NCBI GenBank assembly: GCA_934045075.1 | Contig: OW203722.1 | Coordinates: forward strand, 10,381,396-10,445,395 | Length of the DNA: 64,000 nucleotides | Direction: 5' to 3' | Source of the DNA: Yponomeuta sedellus | Lineage: Eukaryota > Arthropoda > Insecta > Lepidoptera > Yponomeutidae | Part shown: in pieces, positions 44,901 through 55,511 of the stretch | Numbering within the stretch: position 1 is the first letter of the stretch | How the letters are laid out: the number at the start of each line of letters is the position of its first letter | Notes under the pieces: generated by a model | Databases searched by the model: none | What the model was told of the DNA's origin: nothing | What the model saw: the letters and a program-made list of their open reading frames with translations, nothing else | Translations under genes and position numbers: made by a program

Positions 44901-45461
44901 CCGCGCCATAATAGAATCAAAGAAAAACATGGCTCTACTTTGCATCATCCTTTGGTAAAGTAATCGGTAATTAGCGCAGACTATTTAGATAAACTGAATT
45001 CTGAGAATGAAGTCATACCTATTTTAAATAGATTGGCTGATACCAAAGCTTGTCTCTTGTTTTATGTGAATAATTAGTATGTAAAAGCTTTAAGCATTAA
45101 AAAATAAATAGCTATAAGTAATCAGAAAGAAGTATGTGAAAAATACCTACCCTGAATGAAACATCAGGCGTGAGGTCGGGGCGGCTCTTCGGCGCCACAG
45201 AGGGCGCCACGTGGTCGGCCTGCGACTGCGCATCCTCGACCTCCTTGTACCGCAGTGAGGACGAGCACAACCTCACCGTCTGGAACTTATGCTGGTTCTC
45301 GAATATCCACTTCACCAACGCCTGGGAGACGGAAGATAGAGCTATGAAAACTTGTCACTCAGACATCATCAGTTGAAATTCAAAATGTCGAATAGAATGA
45401 TTAAATAATAATTGTATCATTTTCAGTATATTTTTCTCACCTTGCTACGACGGAGAGGCAT
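32915..45461 (-). CDS. BCAT: Branched-chain-amino-acid aminotransferase (class IV PLP), probably mitochondrial, 8 exons
   Basis: Catalyses reversible transamination of Leu, Ile and Val with 2-oxoglutarate, the first step of their breakdown. Exons in transcript order: 45441-45461, 45151-45321, 42842-43051, 39765-39995, 35866-36049, 35226-35348, 34465-34619, 32915-33103; 1284 nt, 427 codons plus TAG, phases consistent. Family landmarks: [42 protein letters not shown], then [15 protein letters not shown] with the PLP-binding Lys at about residue 263, [31 protein letters not shown], and the C-terminal [12 protein letters not shown]. The N-terminus MPLRRSKALVKW is basic and Ser-rich with few acids, so a mitochondrial presequence is likely. 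The mammalian CxxC redox switch expected just after GTA is absent. Introns are large and repeat-filled. Confidence 0.96.
33850..34430 (+). pseudogene. Decayed RTE-like LINE fragment interrupted by a hairpin
   Basis: Around 33920 the plus strand reads [20 protein letters not shown], matching the conserved F-x-x-C-V-L-P-V-M-x-Y-G-x-E-x-W segment after the RT domain of RTE-type LINEs. Downstream CPPSRWTYV resembles the later RPxxRWxDD motif. A 33-bp-arm fold-back lies between them (34087-34156). Frameshifts and stops abound. Located in BCAT intron 7. Confidence 0.65.
34087..34156. repeat. Perfect 33-bp inverted repeat with 4-nt loop
   Basis: Arm 34087-34119 (starts TCCCCTTCCTCTTCAACTTG) is exactly complementary to 34124-34156; the loop is CTAT. 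It lies inside the decayed LINE fragment in a BCAT intron, 309 bp before exon 7 in plus-strand coordinates. Perfect identity implies recent origin or constraint. Confidence 0.95.
36050..38470. other. BCAT intron 4, proximal part: nothing recognised
   Basis: AT-rich DNA without a recognisable gene. Small features only: an 11-bp-arm hairpin around 37913 (AAAGATGCGGA) and a GAGCATAGATTAGGCATA duplication near 37240. Confidence 0.5.
38478..38551. repeat. Imperfect inverted repeat, about 35-bp arms
   Basis: GCATTCTGGAATATC then AAAACATGT pairs with ACATGTTTTG then GATACTCCAGAATGC, with a few mismatches and a very short loop. It sits upstream of the larger fold-back element at 38738-39330. Confidence 0.8.
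38738..39330. mobile_element. Fold-back MITE with about 110-bp terminal inverted repeats and a nested 36-bp palindrome
   Basis: The left arm runs from TAATTAAAACTGTTTTAATA through TTTCGGCACTTTTACAGGTG and CTCGGATGACTGAGGTGGTA; the right arm is its complement to TTTTAATTA. Inside, TAGCAAGGGGGTCTCATGCA then CTTAAGCACTGGTTCC (39069-39104) is repeated exactly inverted at about 39146-39181. No coding capacity. Located in BCAT intron 4. Confidence 0.85.
40375..40495 (+). repeat. Family-B SINE tail
   Basis: Shares CTACCTCAGCGCTTGA, ATTGCCAATCCGCGGTGGGC and GCAGTGGGACGTTTATGGGC with 21555-21715, then a run of A. Located in BCAT intron 3. Confidence 0.75.
41305..41460 (-). repeat. tRNA-derived SINE (TTTTTAGCCTC family)
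   Basis: Minus-strand copy with GGTCGCGGGTAGAGTCCCGG (B-box degraded) and GGAATTTTTAGCCTCTAAAT. Around it, 40500-42840 of BCAT intron 3 has no gene. The phrase AGGGTTCCGTA recurs at 41739 and 42759 (also 48118), marking another repeat family. Confidence 0.75.
43102..43162. repeat. 18-bp perfect inverted repeat
   Basis: GACCAGAGACGCAAAAGT (43102-43119) pairs exactly with 43145-43162; pairing continues imperfectly inward. It lies 51 bp upstream of BCAT exon 3 in transcript sense. Confidence 0.85.
43163..45150. other. BCAT intron 2: nothing recognised
   Basis: AT-rich, about 2 kb, with scattered short frames (for example minus 44230-44487) that resemble no known domain. Confidence 0.5.
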
Positions 45462-45910
45462 GTTTGATTCACCAAGTCAAAATAAACACAACACTATTAT
45501 TAAAAATATTAACCAATAAAAACACTTTCACTTATAATTTCTAAATGCGCAGTAATACTTTCATTCGTTCGCACCAAGTCGTAGGACACAAATCACTAAT
45601 GTATTCAAACTGTTTATTAGTTCATCACAGGCTCTGGGCTGACTGACTTCACTGGTTCTAAAGCACAAACATTTAAAGAGCAATAATTGATAAGATTGTG
45701 GCCTGACCTATGACGTGCTGGTTTGTAATCAACACCAATTATAAACATCACTTGATAACACAACGAAATTAAATCAAAATAAGGATTACGCATTCGGAAA
45801 AGTAAGATTGGTGGCGCGTTCGCGATGGAGTGCCAGTGCCAGCAAGTAGGCGGGCCGCGGCGCGGGACCGAGTGCGGGGGTCGGGCGAAATCATTGTATT
45901 AGGTCACGGA
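45462..45910 (-). promoter_or_regulatory. Candidate BCAT promoter and 5'UTR region
   Basis: Sequence upstream of the BCAT ATG. A short GC-rich island at 45808-45895 (GGCGGGCCGCGGCGCGGGAC) stands out in AT-rich surroundings and is the best candidate core promoter. The transcription start cannot be placed. Confidence 0.4.
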
Positions 45911-46502
45911 GCGCCCATGTCCGTACACATTTAAATCAGTATGCTAATTCTACTGGCGAATCGATGCTTATTTACGCACAACGCTACCGATTTACGTTGA
46001 CAATTATTCAGCATAATAACAATATGTTTTAAACCGTAGGGAAAGCAAATCGTTCAAATGTACTATCCCGAATTTGGTGGTCGCGGGCCGAACAAAGCGA
46101 ATAGATAAGGTAATAATAACAATATCCACACAGTCGCGGGTTAACTTAAATACGCAATGTCAAAAAAATATCCAAGCCCTTTGTTCCTTGATATAACCAT
46201 TGAATGTTTCAATAACATACAACTTTAACTTTAAAATAACTTTACTATATTTTTATAATAAATTAAACCTTAGTCATGTTAAATAGGATAGGTATTTACT
46301 GTTGTTGAAAACAATACAATTTTGCATTGTCGTTAAATAATCTGTGAGTTGCTACTTTGTTTAGTGTGATCTGTGCAAATACATTTCTTTTACAAGCCTG
46401 AGTTTATGTATCTAAATACATTAAAATTTAAATCTAAAAAATACGTTATACCTACGTTACAATTTTCGCCATCAGTAGACAACCGACCCCATTTGCATTA
46501 CA

Positions 46503-49500
46503 TTATGTGTACAACTCAGGCTGCTTCAGCAAGACTTTCTCCTCGTTCTTGGCGTGTTTTTTGAGCAGGTTCATAATCTCATTGTCGAACTCCTTAGGCG
46601 TTGGTTGCTTCTCCACGATCCAGTAGAAGATGTCCCAATCGTTGCTAGGGGAGTTGATGAGGCGGTCGTACATCATGGTCTGCTCCTCTGTGAACGAGTC
46701 GAGGTATTTCTTGGCGAAGGTGCTGAGAAGAAGATCGTTCTCCAGCATACCCCTCTTGCGCGACTGGTAGTGCAGACTGGAATTTTGCACAAAAGTTTAG
46801 GTTCAGTCCGAATTCGACGGCATGGTTTACGCATATATTTAAGTAATTTTTCCAATTTATTGTAACCCTGCAATGTCCTCTGGTTACAATACTATTGGCG
46901 TACATTAAAGTGTTCTTGATCTCTATCTATTTTCTATATGACTACGCAGTCTTTTAGCGGCAAGGTGTTACTCGCTGACCCCGCAATCGTTGTTTTGCCA
47001 TACTAAATGAGCCTAGGTTAGGTCCTATTCTCAGACCTATCTAATAAAGTATTATTTGGTAGGTCTGAGAATACACAATAAAATTTACAAAAAACTCCGG
47101 AAGCCGTTTCGGAGGAGTTCAATAATAAATACCTACTTTGACACGAGATTTTCACATATTTCGCGTCTATATAGACTTGGCCCTAAGGATCGGGCCTCGC
47201 ATGTTTGTCCGATCTAACTTTTGAAAAAACGGTTTTTGACATCAATAGGCCGCCATCTGAAATTCCAAAATGTCGCGGTTTCCCTGTAGCCGGGGGTTCT
47301 AAAACGGATCCTGTTTCAGAACCGTTTACAGCGTATGCTCATTTAGCTGCTGACTTTTTGCGTAAGGGACAACTTGGGCAATTTTCGGGCGGCTTAATAG
47401 GCGACATCAGTTTCTATATTGAACAATCCTCAAAATAATTATCTGATAAGTTGGTAAAGAACTTTATGAATTGAATTAATTGGAAAAAAAATACCTCGTA
47501 GGATGGCCATAATTCAATTGTAATTTCAAATTGGCCGACCGCCACAGAGTTATTTTATTTATTTCGTTGTAGAATCCAGGAAGATTGAATGAATTTAAAA
47601 TAAGATATCGGCTCCGTGAAAACCTCCTATAGAGCTTCAACATGGCAGTCAAGTTATTTTATTTAAGACGAGGAAGACTAACAGATAAAGCAGAAAAATT
47701 AGGACACACTAAGCCAATTAAGTCTACAAAATTAGATGTAAATTAGATAGTATGCAGACAGTTCACAGGTGATGACCATTTAGATAGCCACCAAATTTCA
47801 AGATTTGTGGTATTTCCTGCGACTGCACACTGGTTAAACCGACGAGTAAGTTCTATGGTGATATGGATATAGGACAGTAGGGTAGAGAATCCACACTCTT
47901 ACCATGTCAGTATAGCAAAGAGGACGACTTATTCTGTTACTGTGTTTATTGCTACCTAGGTAATACTTTCATATTTTATTTGCCCAAATATATACTCGTA
48001 TACTCCTTTATATATGTCCTGTGTTAATATTTCATTCTTTGTGTACAATAAAGTATAACTTAGATATAAGTTACTTAATAAAATATCGGTCAAGTGCGAG
48101 TCAGACTCGCACACCGAGGGTTCCGTATAAATTTGTATCTAAGTTAAATAGTTCTCCTGAACTCCAAAGACAATTTATTAATAATTTAATTTGAAATGTA
48201 TAGTTTTCTGATTTTGTAATATAAGGCGACTTTACTTTCATAGGTCAACGGCCAATAATTCTAACTTATTGGACCCTATGATTGTGATTGCCTTGAGTGC
48301 CGTCACTTTTTAATTTAAAAAAATCATTATAAATTCTTCAAATCTTCATTTTTATTTCATACTAGCTGACCCATCGAACTTCGTACCGCCTTACAGTCGA
48401 TTCTTTATTTTTTTTTATTTTTCTCTCCGTAAGAACCATCCTCGTACTTCAAGGAATATTCTAAAAAAAGAATTAACGAAAGCGGTTCAGCTGATCTCGA
48501 GATTTGCGCTTACCAACACATTCAGCGATTCATTTGTATATTATAGATGTACCTTTGATATACGCGCAATTAATAACAATATTAAAGCGTCACAAAGAAA
48601 AAGGAAGGTTAGATAACGGGCTAACGGTGTAATCAGGACACACTAAAAAATATAGAATATCGTCGAGAGTATCAGAACTAATTTTTCCACATTAATTTAC
48701 AAATTTAAAGCAGAGTAACATCATAATATAACAGAGCAATAGAAACAGAAGTCCAATTACAGTATTTTCCAGCAGTGGACTAATATAGCCTGAAGAAGAA
48801 GAAGAAGAAACTACATATACCTACACAAAGAAGCTTTGACGTTCAAACAGAGTAATAGAAACAGAAGTCCAATTACAGTCTACTCTTTTAAATATTATAG
48901 GTACATCAAACTACATATACACAAAGTAGCTTTGTACGTTCAATAAGTAACCATTTTGTTATCATAGTCAAAATTTTTTTTACTTTGACTAAATGGTGTG
49001 TGTCAGTTCTCTGCTATTTTTTTTTAAATTTAAGTCAATGTTTTGTGTCTGTACAATTTTGTTCTAATGCAAGTTTCATATTTTTTTAAGTTTTCACAAT
49101 TTTCTATGGTTAACAAACTCAGCGCATTTTTATTTTGTAAACTTCAAATTTTCTAATAAAAGTAGATATTAGATAGATTATACTAGTAGATAAAATAGAA
49201 TGTATACTGAAAGGAAAGCTACAGGGAGGCAGCCTGTCCTGGGCCACTTTTCATAAAAGTACAATTTATTGTAGTTTTATGAAATGACAATTTGATACAT
49301 ATTGCGCAGCCGATACTTAGTAAAATTGGGCTTCCTACTTGCTTATCTGTGGGTTACCCTTGGCTACGGCCCTGGTATAGATAGGAGAGTTGGGAGTCGT
49401 ACGCGGTGCAATGTTAACAATAACATAAAAATATTTTGACGTTAGCAACATGTTATGTTCTTAATGTAAAAACCTAGATAAAGCTCACAAACAACTGATA

Positions 49501-52500
49501 GCATCAACACGTTGTGCGATATCACAAGACACTGAGCTACTTGGATGCCAATGAGGAACTGAACTCGATAAACTCGACGACTACAGAATTTGTGTATCCG
49601 TTCATATACGGATTACGCAAATTTGATCATGTGTATCGTTTCTGTCACGAATTATTACATATATTCTCAGCGAAAGTTTGTATTCTGTACGTACCAGTAC
49701 TATGGGGAAAAACAATTAGAACTGTCAAATCCCACCTTCTTAAAATACCTGTACATACTGGAGCTTATAGCGACTCTTTCACGGTCTCTTCGGTTAGGTT
49801 GTAGAGCGCACCGCCACAGAAAACATGCGCTAGACTCATAATTGACACATTTATCTCAGACCCACCAAATATACACCAAAAAGATTATTAAATCGGTAAA
49901 GCCGTATCGGAAAAAAATGATAACAAACACTGTTACACGAAGCGCTCGTGGCCTAGTCGAACCGAGTGATTGGAATCAATCACTTGTGTTAAGCAACAAG
50001 CACTTCCGAAACTTGACTGTGGTTTCTTATGATTTAATTACAAATATATACTTTTTGAACCGAGTGATTAAAATCAATCGGTCAATTGGAAAAAAATTAA
50101 TCAATCACTCGAGTTAAGCAACAACAGGCGCGGTTAGGCGCAGGATGGGTGACCGTCCTGTAACAACGTAAGGCCCGCCACTGTCTTACAATTCTCCACC
50201 AACCCGGACTTGGCCCCCGAGGTGGAGTTTGGCCTAACCTCCCTGCGATGCAGGAAGAGACCCGTGCCCCAGCAGTAGGGACATACAAGGGTTGATATCG
50301 ATATCGACTGTTACACGAGATTTTTATGTATTAGATATATAGTTGGTTTAAAGGAATATATGAACACTTACGGCTTTTTTTTTTATAAAAAACACGATTC
50401 CTCCGAAACAGTCTTTGGCAGGCATAGGCAGTTTATTAGTGATTTTTTTTTTATTTCGTTAAGTAATAACACGTCACCTTATATCATTCCCTTTACCACA
50501 TGATTTTTAAACTGCATCTGGAGAGTTGTTGAAGGAACCGTTGTAGAGTTGGCAATTTCAAATACTGAAGAATGTAAACACCTCAAACAATTCCTCAACA
50601 TCACTCCTCATGATATTTTCCATGGTCATCAATGGGTGGTATTACTACTTTTATTTTAATTACATGCAATATTTTGCATAACATGCAATAGTCTGAAATA
50701 TTATATGAACTAATATGTTATTAACTTGATAGTTCGTGAAAAACATCAAAATATTCCATTCTATAGATTCCTGGACCAGTGATGGTATTATGTGGAAGTT
50801 ATTATCATAAAAAAATTGAGAAACCAGGTGTAATCTGTGGGGTAAATTGGATCTAATAATTCATATACTGAAATAATTTTATTTGTTTATACATCTACTT
50901 TCTTCTCCAATGTTTTGGTCCAGTCCATCCAAAGGTTGTCTGGAAGATATCACTTTTAGTGATAAGGCCGCCGTCTTTACTCTTAGATTAAGATATATCT
51001 GTGTAATTTCCTTTTTTATGTGCAATAAAGTGTTCTCTATCTATCTAATGTAAAATTTTATTTTGTTATCAACCCTTGTATGTCCCCACTGCTGGGGCAC
51101 GGGTCTCTTTCTGCATCGCAGGAAGGTTAGGCCATACTCCACCACGGGGGCCAAGTCCGGGTTGGTGGAGGATTGTAAGACAGTGGCGGGCCTTACTGTC
51201 AGAAGTTATCAAGTCGCCCATAAGTCCTCCGACATGGCTTAACGACTGGCATTATATGACAGCCGGCACCAACGGCTTAACAATTTTATTTGACAAGTTT
51301 AATTTCACGAGTTTACGATAGACGTAATTTGTTTAATTTTATTTATGTTTTGTTTATATGTCTAGTGAAAAGTGGTACAAACAAATACGTAGCATAAGTA
51401 AAAAAAAAGATTAAGATGATTTTGGGATCTTTTCTTATTCCGTTAAAATCTTTATAAAACCTTTGGAAGTTCTTATGGTAAATGCCCAGTTAAATATTTT
51501 TTTTTTTCTTATACTCGCAAAGTAGAGTTATTTTGATCTGATTTGTTGCTTCCCTCCTTAAAGAGGGAAAAACTTATTCAAATTACTTCCCACCTAAGGG
51601 CCATGAACTTTAAAAATAGAACCTGCCAGCTGTGAAGAGTTTCAAGTAAAAAAAAACGATTTAAAAAAATGCTGCGGAATAAGCTGCAACAATTACGCGG
51701 TGAGTTCCATATTTAAAATTTTTAAAGTCGACATAAATTGGCGGGATACAAATCTGTTTAGTTTACATATAACGCTTGTGACGGAATTAAAAAAAATAGG
51801 TAACTACCTTTTATGCTAAGATTTGAATATTAAAAATGAGTTTTTATTTTCCTCATATTTTCGAAATGAAAAGTAGAGTGTTTAACATGGGTAAAAGAAT
51901 GAATTCCTACTCGGATTATAGTTTTATAGTCCGAGTAGGAATTCAATATAATACCTCAGGAATTAATTCTTTCCACCCTCGGTTAACAAGCTACTATTTT
52001 GCTGCCACCTGGGGACTAATTTTATCACCAGTAAATATTCAATTCAATTGAGTTCATTAAATTTTACGTATAAAATTCATATGTTGTTAGATATAGTCTT
52101 ATTTATAAAGACATGATTCCTCTAAAGCATTCCTCAAAGTCAGCTTATTTAAAATCTCTGAGGTTACGATTTTTTTCCTTATAAATATACACCACATTTT
52201 TTTTTTTTTACCACATATTTTTTTAGTGATTGTTTTTGGAGTGCTTTAAGGAATTGTGTTTAACAAGTAAGGGCATAATATGTACCATAAATAACCTTAA
52301 TCACTTACCGTGCTTTCCGCTTCTCTAGAGGTTGTGGTTTGTCAATGGGGTATGACGGAATCTCCATGTAGGTGGTGTCCATTGTGCTTGATGTGCCGCT
52401 CATGAGGGCTGCTCTAGGAATCCTTTGCACTAAGTTTATAACCTGGCATAATAAACAAGATGAAAACTTTATCAAAGTAGTCTTAACTCATCAAGTAATC

Positions 52501-52929
52501 CTATTCCTATTCTCACAGTTGGGTCATTGTATGTAGCAAGAGCTGAGGTATGTTAACTCTTCAGACACTGGGGTTTCCTCACGATGTTTTCCTACACCGT
52601 TAGCGAGTGGTACAGCTATTATGACTTGACAAATGTACATAACTGAGAAATCAAAGTATATACCCATGGGATTCGAACCCATGAACGACCTCCCGATTGA
52701 GGAGCCGGCGTTCCATCGCTGCGCTACCACCGCTCTTATCCATAAGGCCATACGCTCGAAGTATATTCGAAACACATTTACCATCAAAGAAAGTAATAAG
52801 AGTGTAAAGCTCGAACATCTGTAGGTACCCTGTAGAAGTGTTCTGTGGTGAATACTGTAGGTACTGTTGATAAGAGGTTAGTCGAGATAGGTTTCAGTTA
52901 AACATACTTACGTTCCTGATTCGCATCAT
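46503..52929 (-). CDS. SDHAF2: Succinate dehydrogenase assembly factor 2 (SdhE/Sdh5 family), 3 exons
   Basis: Mitochondrial matrix protein required for covalent attachment of FAD to the SDHA subunit of complex II. Exons in transcript order: 52912-52929, 52309-52442, 46503-46776; 426 nt, 141 codons plus TAA, phases consistent. The start is taken as the first of two adjacent ATGs (M-M-R-I-R-N); the second would remove one residue. The first about 25 residues ([16 protein letters not shown]) are basic and lack acids, as in a mitochondrial presequence. The core includes [12 protein letters not shown] with the family RGxxE signature at residues 59-63, then [17 protein letters not shown]. Human SDHAF2 is 166 aa; the difference is in the N-terminal region. 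The last intron is 5.5 kb and repeat-filled. Divergent from the small gene at 53233. Confidence 0.94.
46777..49930. other. SDHAF2 intron 2, distal part: repeats and unrecognised sequence
   Basis: Contains a 14-bp-arm hairpin (TATTCTCAGACCTA, about 47028-47076), an AGGGTTCCGTA repeat at 48118, and the CTAGCTGACCC repeat at 48361-48545. The plus frame 47205-47438 (77 codons, with [15 protein letters not shown]) is unrecognised and has no splice or promoter context. Confidence 0.55.
48361..48545 (+). repeat. Interspersed repeat beginning CTAGCTGACCC
   Basis: Inverted relative to 21185-21340 and similar along its whole length. It begins ACTAGCTGACCCATCGAACT. Confidence 0.8.
49940..50306 (+). repeat. 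Family-A retroposon with 11-bp target duplication
   Basis: ACTGTTACACG flanks both ends (49929-49939 and 50307-50317). Sense orientation: head AAGCGCTCGTGGCCTAG, tail CAGTAGGGACATACAAGGGT then a GATATC run. The head region is disrupted by about 130 bp carrying a second CGAGTGATT motif, and the middle is deleted. It faces the antisense copy at 51065 within the same SDHAF2 intron. Confidence 0.9.
50383..50450. repeat. MITE fragment, TTTATAAAAACAC family
   Basis: TTTATAAAAAACACGATTCC and CAGTTTATTAGTGAT match one end of the family; the other end is not evident. Confidence 0.6.
51065..51281 (-). repeat. Family-A retroposon, 5'-truncated
   Basis: Starts at the tail (GTTATCAACCCTTGTATGTC on the plus strand) and stops after GCCGGCACCAACGGCTTAAC. 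The head is missing. Confidence 0.85.
51901..51944. repeat. 20-bp inverted repeat with 4-nt loop
   Basis: GAATTCCTACTCGGATTATA (51901-51920) pairs with 51925-51944 with one mismatch; the loop is GTTT. SDHAF2 intron 2. Confidence 0.9.
52098..52262. mobile_element. MITE, TTTATAAAAACAC family
   Basis: CTTATTTATAAAGACATGAT at one end and AAGGAATTGTGTTTAA at the other, with a T-rich middle. It ends 47 bp from SDHAF2 exon 2. Confidence 0.7.
52545..52737 (-). repeat. tRNA-derived SINE (family B)
   Basis: Minus strand: AGCGGTGGTAGCGCAGCGAT head and CATGGGTTCGAATCCCATGG B-box, followed by the body shared with 18835-19010 (TAACGGTGTAGGAAAACATC). Located in SDHAF2 intron 1. Confidence 0.8.
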
Positions 52930-53232
52930 GGTTAAGATGCAGAGGATTTTATAGTATTATTATAGAGAAGAAGTCGTGGGTAAAATCACTGGTGAAATGA
53001 ATTACGCAACGCTGCTTTTTTGTTTATTTTGATCTTTGACGCACACACAGATTAAAACTTTGACGTCTTTGACAGTTTTAATCTGTAGCACAACTGTGGT
53101 ACCACAGAACAATTTCTAATCTGTGCTATGAATGGACAAAGCTATCCGGATCCGGCTTAAGGACTCTGTATCCAATAGCCAATAAACGTTTTAAAAAAAA
53201 AAATACAAAGCTATCCCTATAATCTGTGGCCG
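52930..53232. promoter_or_regulatory. Putative bidirectional promoter, SDHAF2 and the 53233 gene
   Basis: 303 bp between two divergent start codons. It contains an inverted pair around 53050-53085 (AGATTAAAACT and AGTTTTAATCT) and a CAAT-like CCAATAGCCAATAA at 53170. No TATA box stands out. Promoter function is inferred from geometry only. Confidence 0.4.
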
Positions 53233-53937
53233 ATGAGTGATGGTGGGCCACAGAACAAGTGCATCTTGGATTTTAGGGTGGCTATTGTCATAGCGGATCA
53301 TTTGCCGAAATTGAAGGAATTCGTTACTGAACACGACCTACAAAAATTACAAGTACGATTACTCAGTCTTGAAAAAAATTCAAACAGAGCCATACTACGT
53401 AGTTTCACCACTGGAATCGCTCGATTCGACCTACTTTTAACTGTCAAATACACATATTTTGAAACTTCGGGTAACTTAAAGGTGAATAGCTGTGGTGAAG
53501 GGAAATAGCCGTACTAGCAACAGATTTCAGGAGGTGCCGATTGGTGAAACATGATAAAATGAAAATTGATTGGGATTCGTGTAAAAAGGTAAGAAAAGGA
53601 ATTTCAATGTTTAATAAACATTAAAGCAAGAATTTACAAAATAAATTGTGTACCCCGAATTTTTTTGAACGCCTTTTTCTAAATTTCTAACTGCTTTTTG
53701 GTAACTCTTTTGTAGTTTTTGGAAATGATATTCGTTAGTGTTGGGTACAATATTCAAGTGGATAAATCTTTTTACAGTAGTAAAATCAAAAGTAAATTAG
53801 AACAGTTATATCAACTTTGGGCAGCGCCGCGACCAAAACCGATTTGTACATCGGTACTTAGTGGTTTTGCGTATAGGAATCGGCCGGAATTTAAACTGTT
53901 ACTCCATTTGTGCGGTGTTGAAGAGTGGAATAAGTGA
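53233..53937 (+). CDS. Small unrecognised gene model, about 176 codons, 3 exons
   Basis: I do not recognise a family. Model: exons 53233-53470, 53518-53588 and 53716-53937, 531 nt, ending in TGA. The start MSDGGPQNKCILDFRVAIV is followed by a Leu/Lys-rich stretch (LPKLKEFVTEHDLQKLQ). The last exon has WAAPRPKPICTSV and ends LLHLCGVEEWNK. Supporting signs: AAG|GTAAGA at 53588 and TTTTGTAG at 53715 are good splice sites, and phases close to a multiple of three. The weak point is the first intron, only 47 nt and lacking a polypyrimidine tract. Without it the first frame stops at 53506. No signal peptide or membrane segment is seen. Confidence 0.4.
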
Positions 53938-54066
53938 AGTTACGTTACCTTTTTCACGCTCTTAAGTTTTTCAAGTTTTTGTTTTTTTTGTTTTTTGTTT
54001 TTTCAAGTCTTGACGTGTAGTCGATAGACAAACAAAAAGTTCTAAATGCAATTTTACTCTCAGAAG

Positions 54067-54427
54067 CGCTCGTGGCCTAGGTGAACCGAGTGATTGGAAT
54101 CAATCACTTGGTTAAGCAACAACAGGTGCAGTCAGGTACGGGATGGGTGAGCGTCCCGTGATTACCGCTAGTGGCATTTTTCCGAGCGCTTCCGTGCTTC
54201 GCAAGGCACGTTAAGCCATTGGTGCCGGCTGTCATACAATGGCAGTCGTTAAGCCGTGTCAGAGGCCTTATGGGCGGCTTGATAACTTCTGACAGTAAGA
54301 CCCGCCACTGTCTTACAATCCTCCACCAACCCGGACTTGGCCCCCGTGGTGGAGTATGGCCTAACCTTCCTGCGATGCAGGAAGAGACCCGTGCCCCAGC
54401 AGTGGGGACATACAAGGGTTGATAACG
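54067..54427 (+). repeat. Family-A retroposon, near full-length
   Basis: Sense copy from GCGCTCGTGGCCTAGG to the tail GGGTTGATAACG, followed by a second GATGATAACG unit, suggesting a short simple-repeat tail. No clear target duplication. Confidence 0.85.
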
Positions 54428-54953
54428 ATGATAACGTTTGAAAAGTGACATCTGAAATATTGTTATTTTTCACTATACTCCAAATTTTTCTTGTGTGCTC
54501 TCTTGTAAAAATAAATTTGATCTATTTTATTTTTACGTTGTTATTTACTTCCACAAAGTATCAGTAATAATTATTCTTCAGCTTCTAAGGTGCACTCTGA
54601 AAGATAAATGGTGTTCCAAAGTTGGAAACACCATTGGTTTTCCACTTTCAACATTATCAGTCTTTCACCGTGTTTCCACGTTTTGGGCATAAATATATCA
54701 CAATAACCTGAAAACCTTATAAAATGTGCAGAGATATTTTTCAAATTCTACGTTCTTGACAAATAAGGGTACCAATATTACAGCCTGCATAGGAAAATGA
54801 GTTTTGGTTCGTAATTCAATAAATGGGAGTTACAATAATGGCGCATTTTCATTAGTCTATAGGGCTCGCATGCAAGGTTCGAGAGATTGCTAGAACGCGT
54901 GCCATTGGGCCCGCAATCGGGGAACCGTTTTCATTATTCGATAGGGTCCGCAT

Positions 54954-55511
54954 GTGATGTAATATAGAACCTCTGTGAAGAGTGATCATCGACAATTGTT
55001 ACTTAGCAACAGTTTTGTTTATTATAAGTTGTCTGTGTTCTGTCTTTTATGTCTGAAGAAGAAAAAACAATGTCGCGTTAAAATATGATTTTCTTTATTG
55101 TACTTTCTTAAATATAGCCTCTTAAAGTGCACACGCCCTTATTCTTTCACCAAAATACATCAGGTTATGGGCCCAGACCCTTTCTAGTTACCTACCTTTC
55201 AAGTGGTGAATTGAAGTATCAGATCTCGAATTGCAAAAATGCAAGGTGCTCCATGGGCCTTTGCCATGGAAATGTTTCTAACGGACGTAGATTAGTGGGG
55301 ATGATGTAATATAGAACCTCTGTGAAGAGTGATCATCGACAATTGTTACTTAGCAACATTTTTGTTTATTATTAGTTGTCTGTGTTCTGTCTTTTATGTC
55401 TGAAGAAGGAAAAACAATGTCGTGTTAAAATATGATTTTCTTTATTGTACTTTCTTAAATATAGCCTCTTAAAGTGCACACGCCCTTATTCTTTCACCAA
55501 AATACATCAGC
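54954..55511 (+). repeat. 349-bp-period direct duplication
   Basis: GATGTAATATAGAACCTCTG begins at 54954 and again at 55303. About 208 bp is almost identical, through CACCAAAATACATCAG, and then the two diverge. The 140 bp between repeats is unique. Each copy contains GTTACTTAGCAAC, an X-box-like motif. It could be a tandem duplication or paired retroelement ends. Confidence 0.9.

Noticed and set aside
46554..46865. Plus-strand frame of 103 codons
   Set aside because: Antisense shadow of SDHAF2 exon 3.
47205..47438. 77-codon plus-strand frame in the SDHAF2 intron
   Set aside because: No recognisable domain, and no exon or promoter signals; cannot support it as a gene.
52655..52735. Possible minus-strand tRNA gene
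   Set aside because: Shares its body with the 18835-19010 SINE and lacks a closing acceptor stem.
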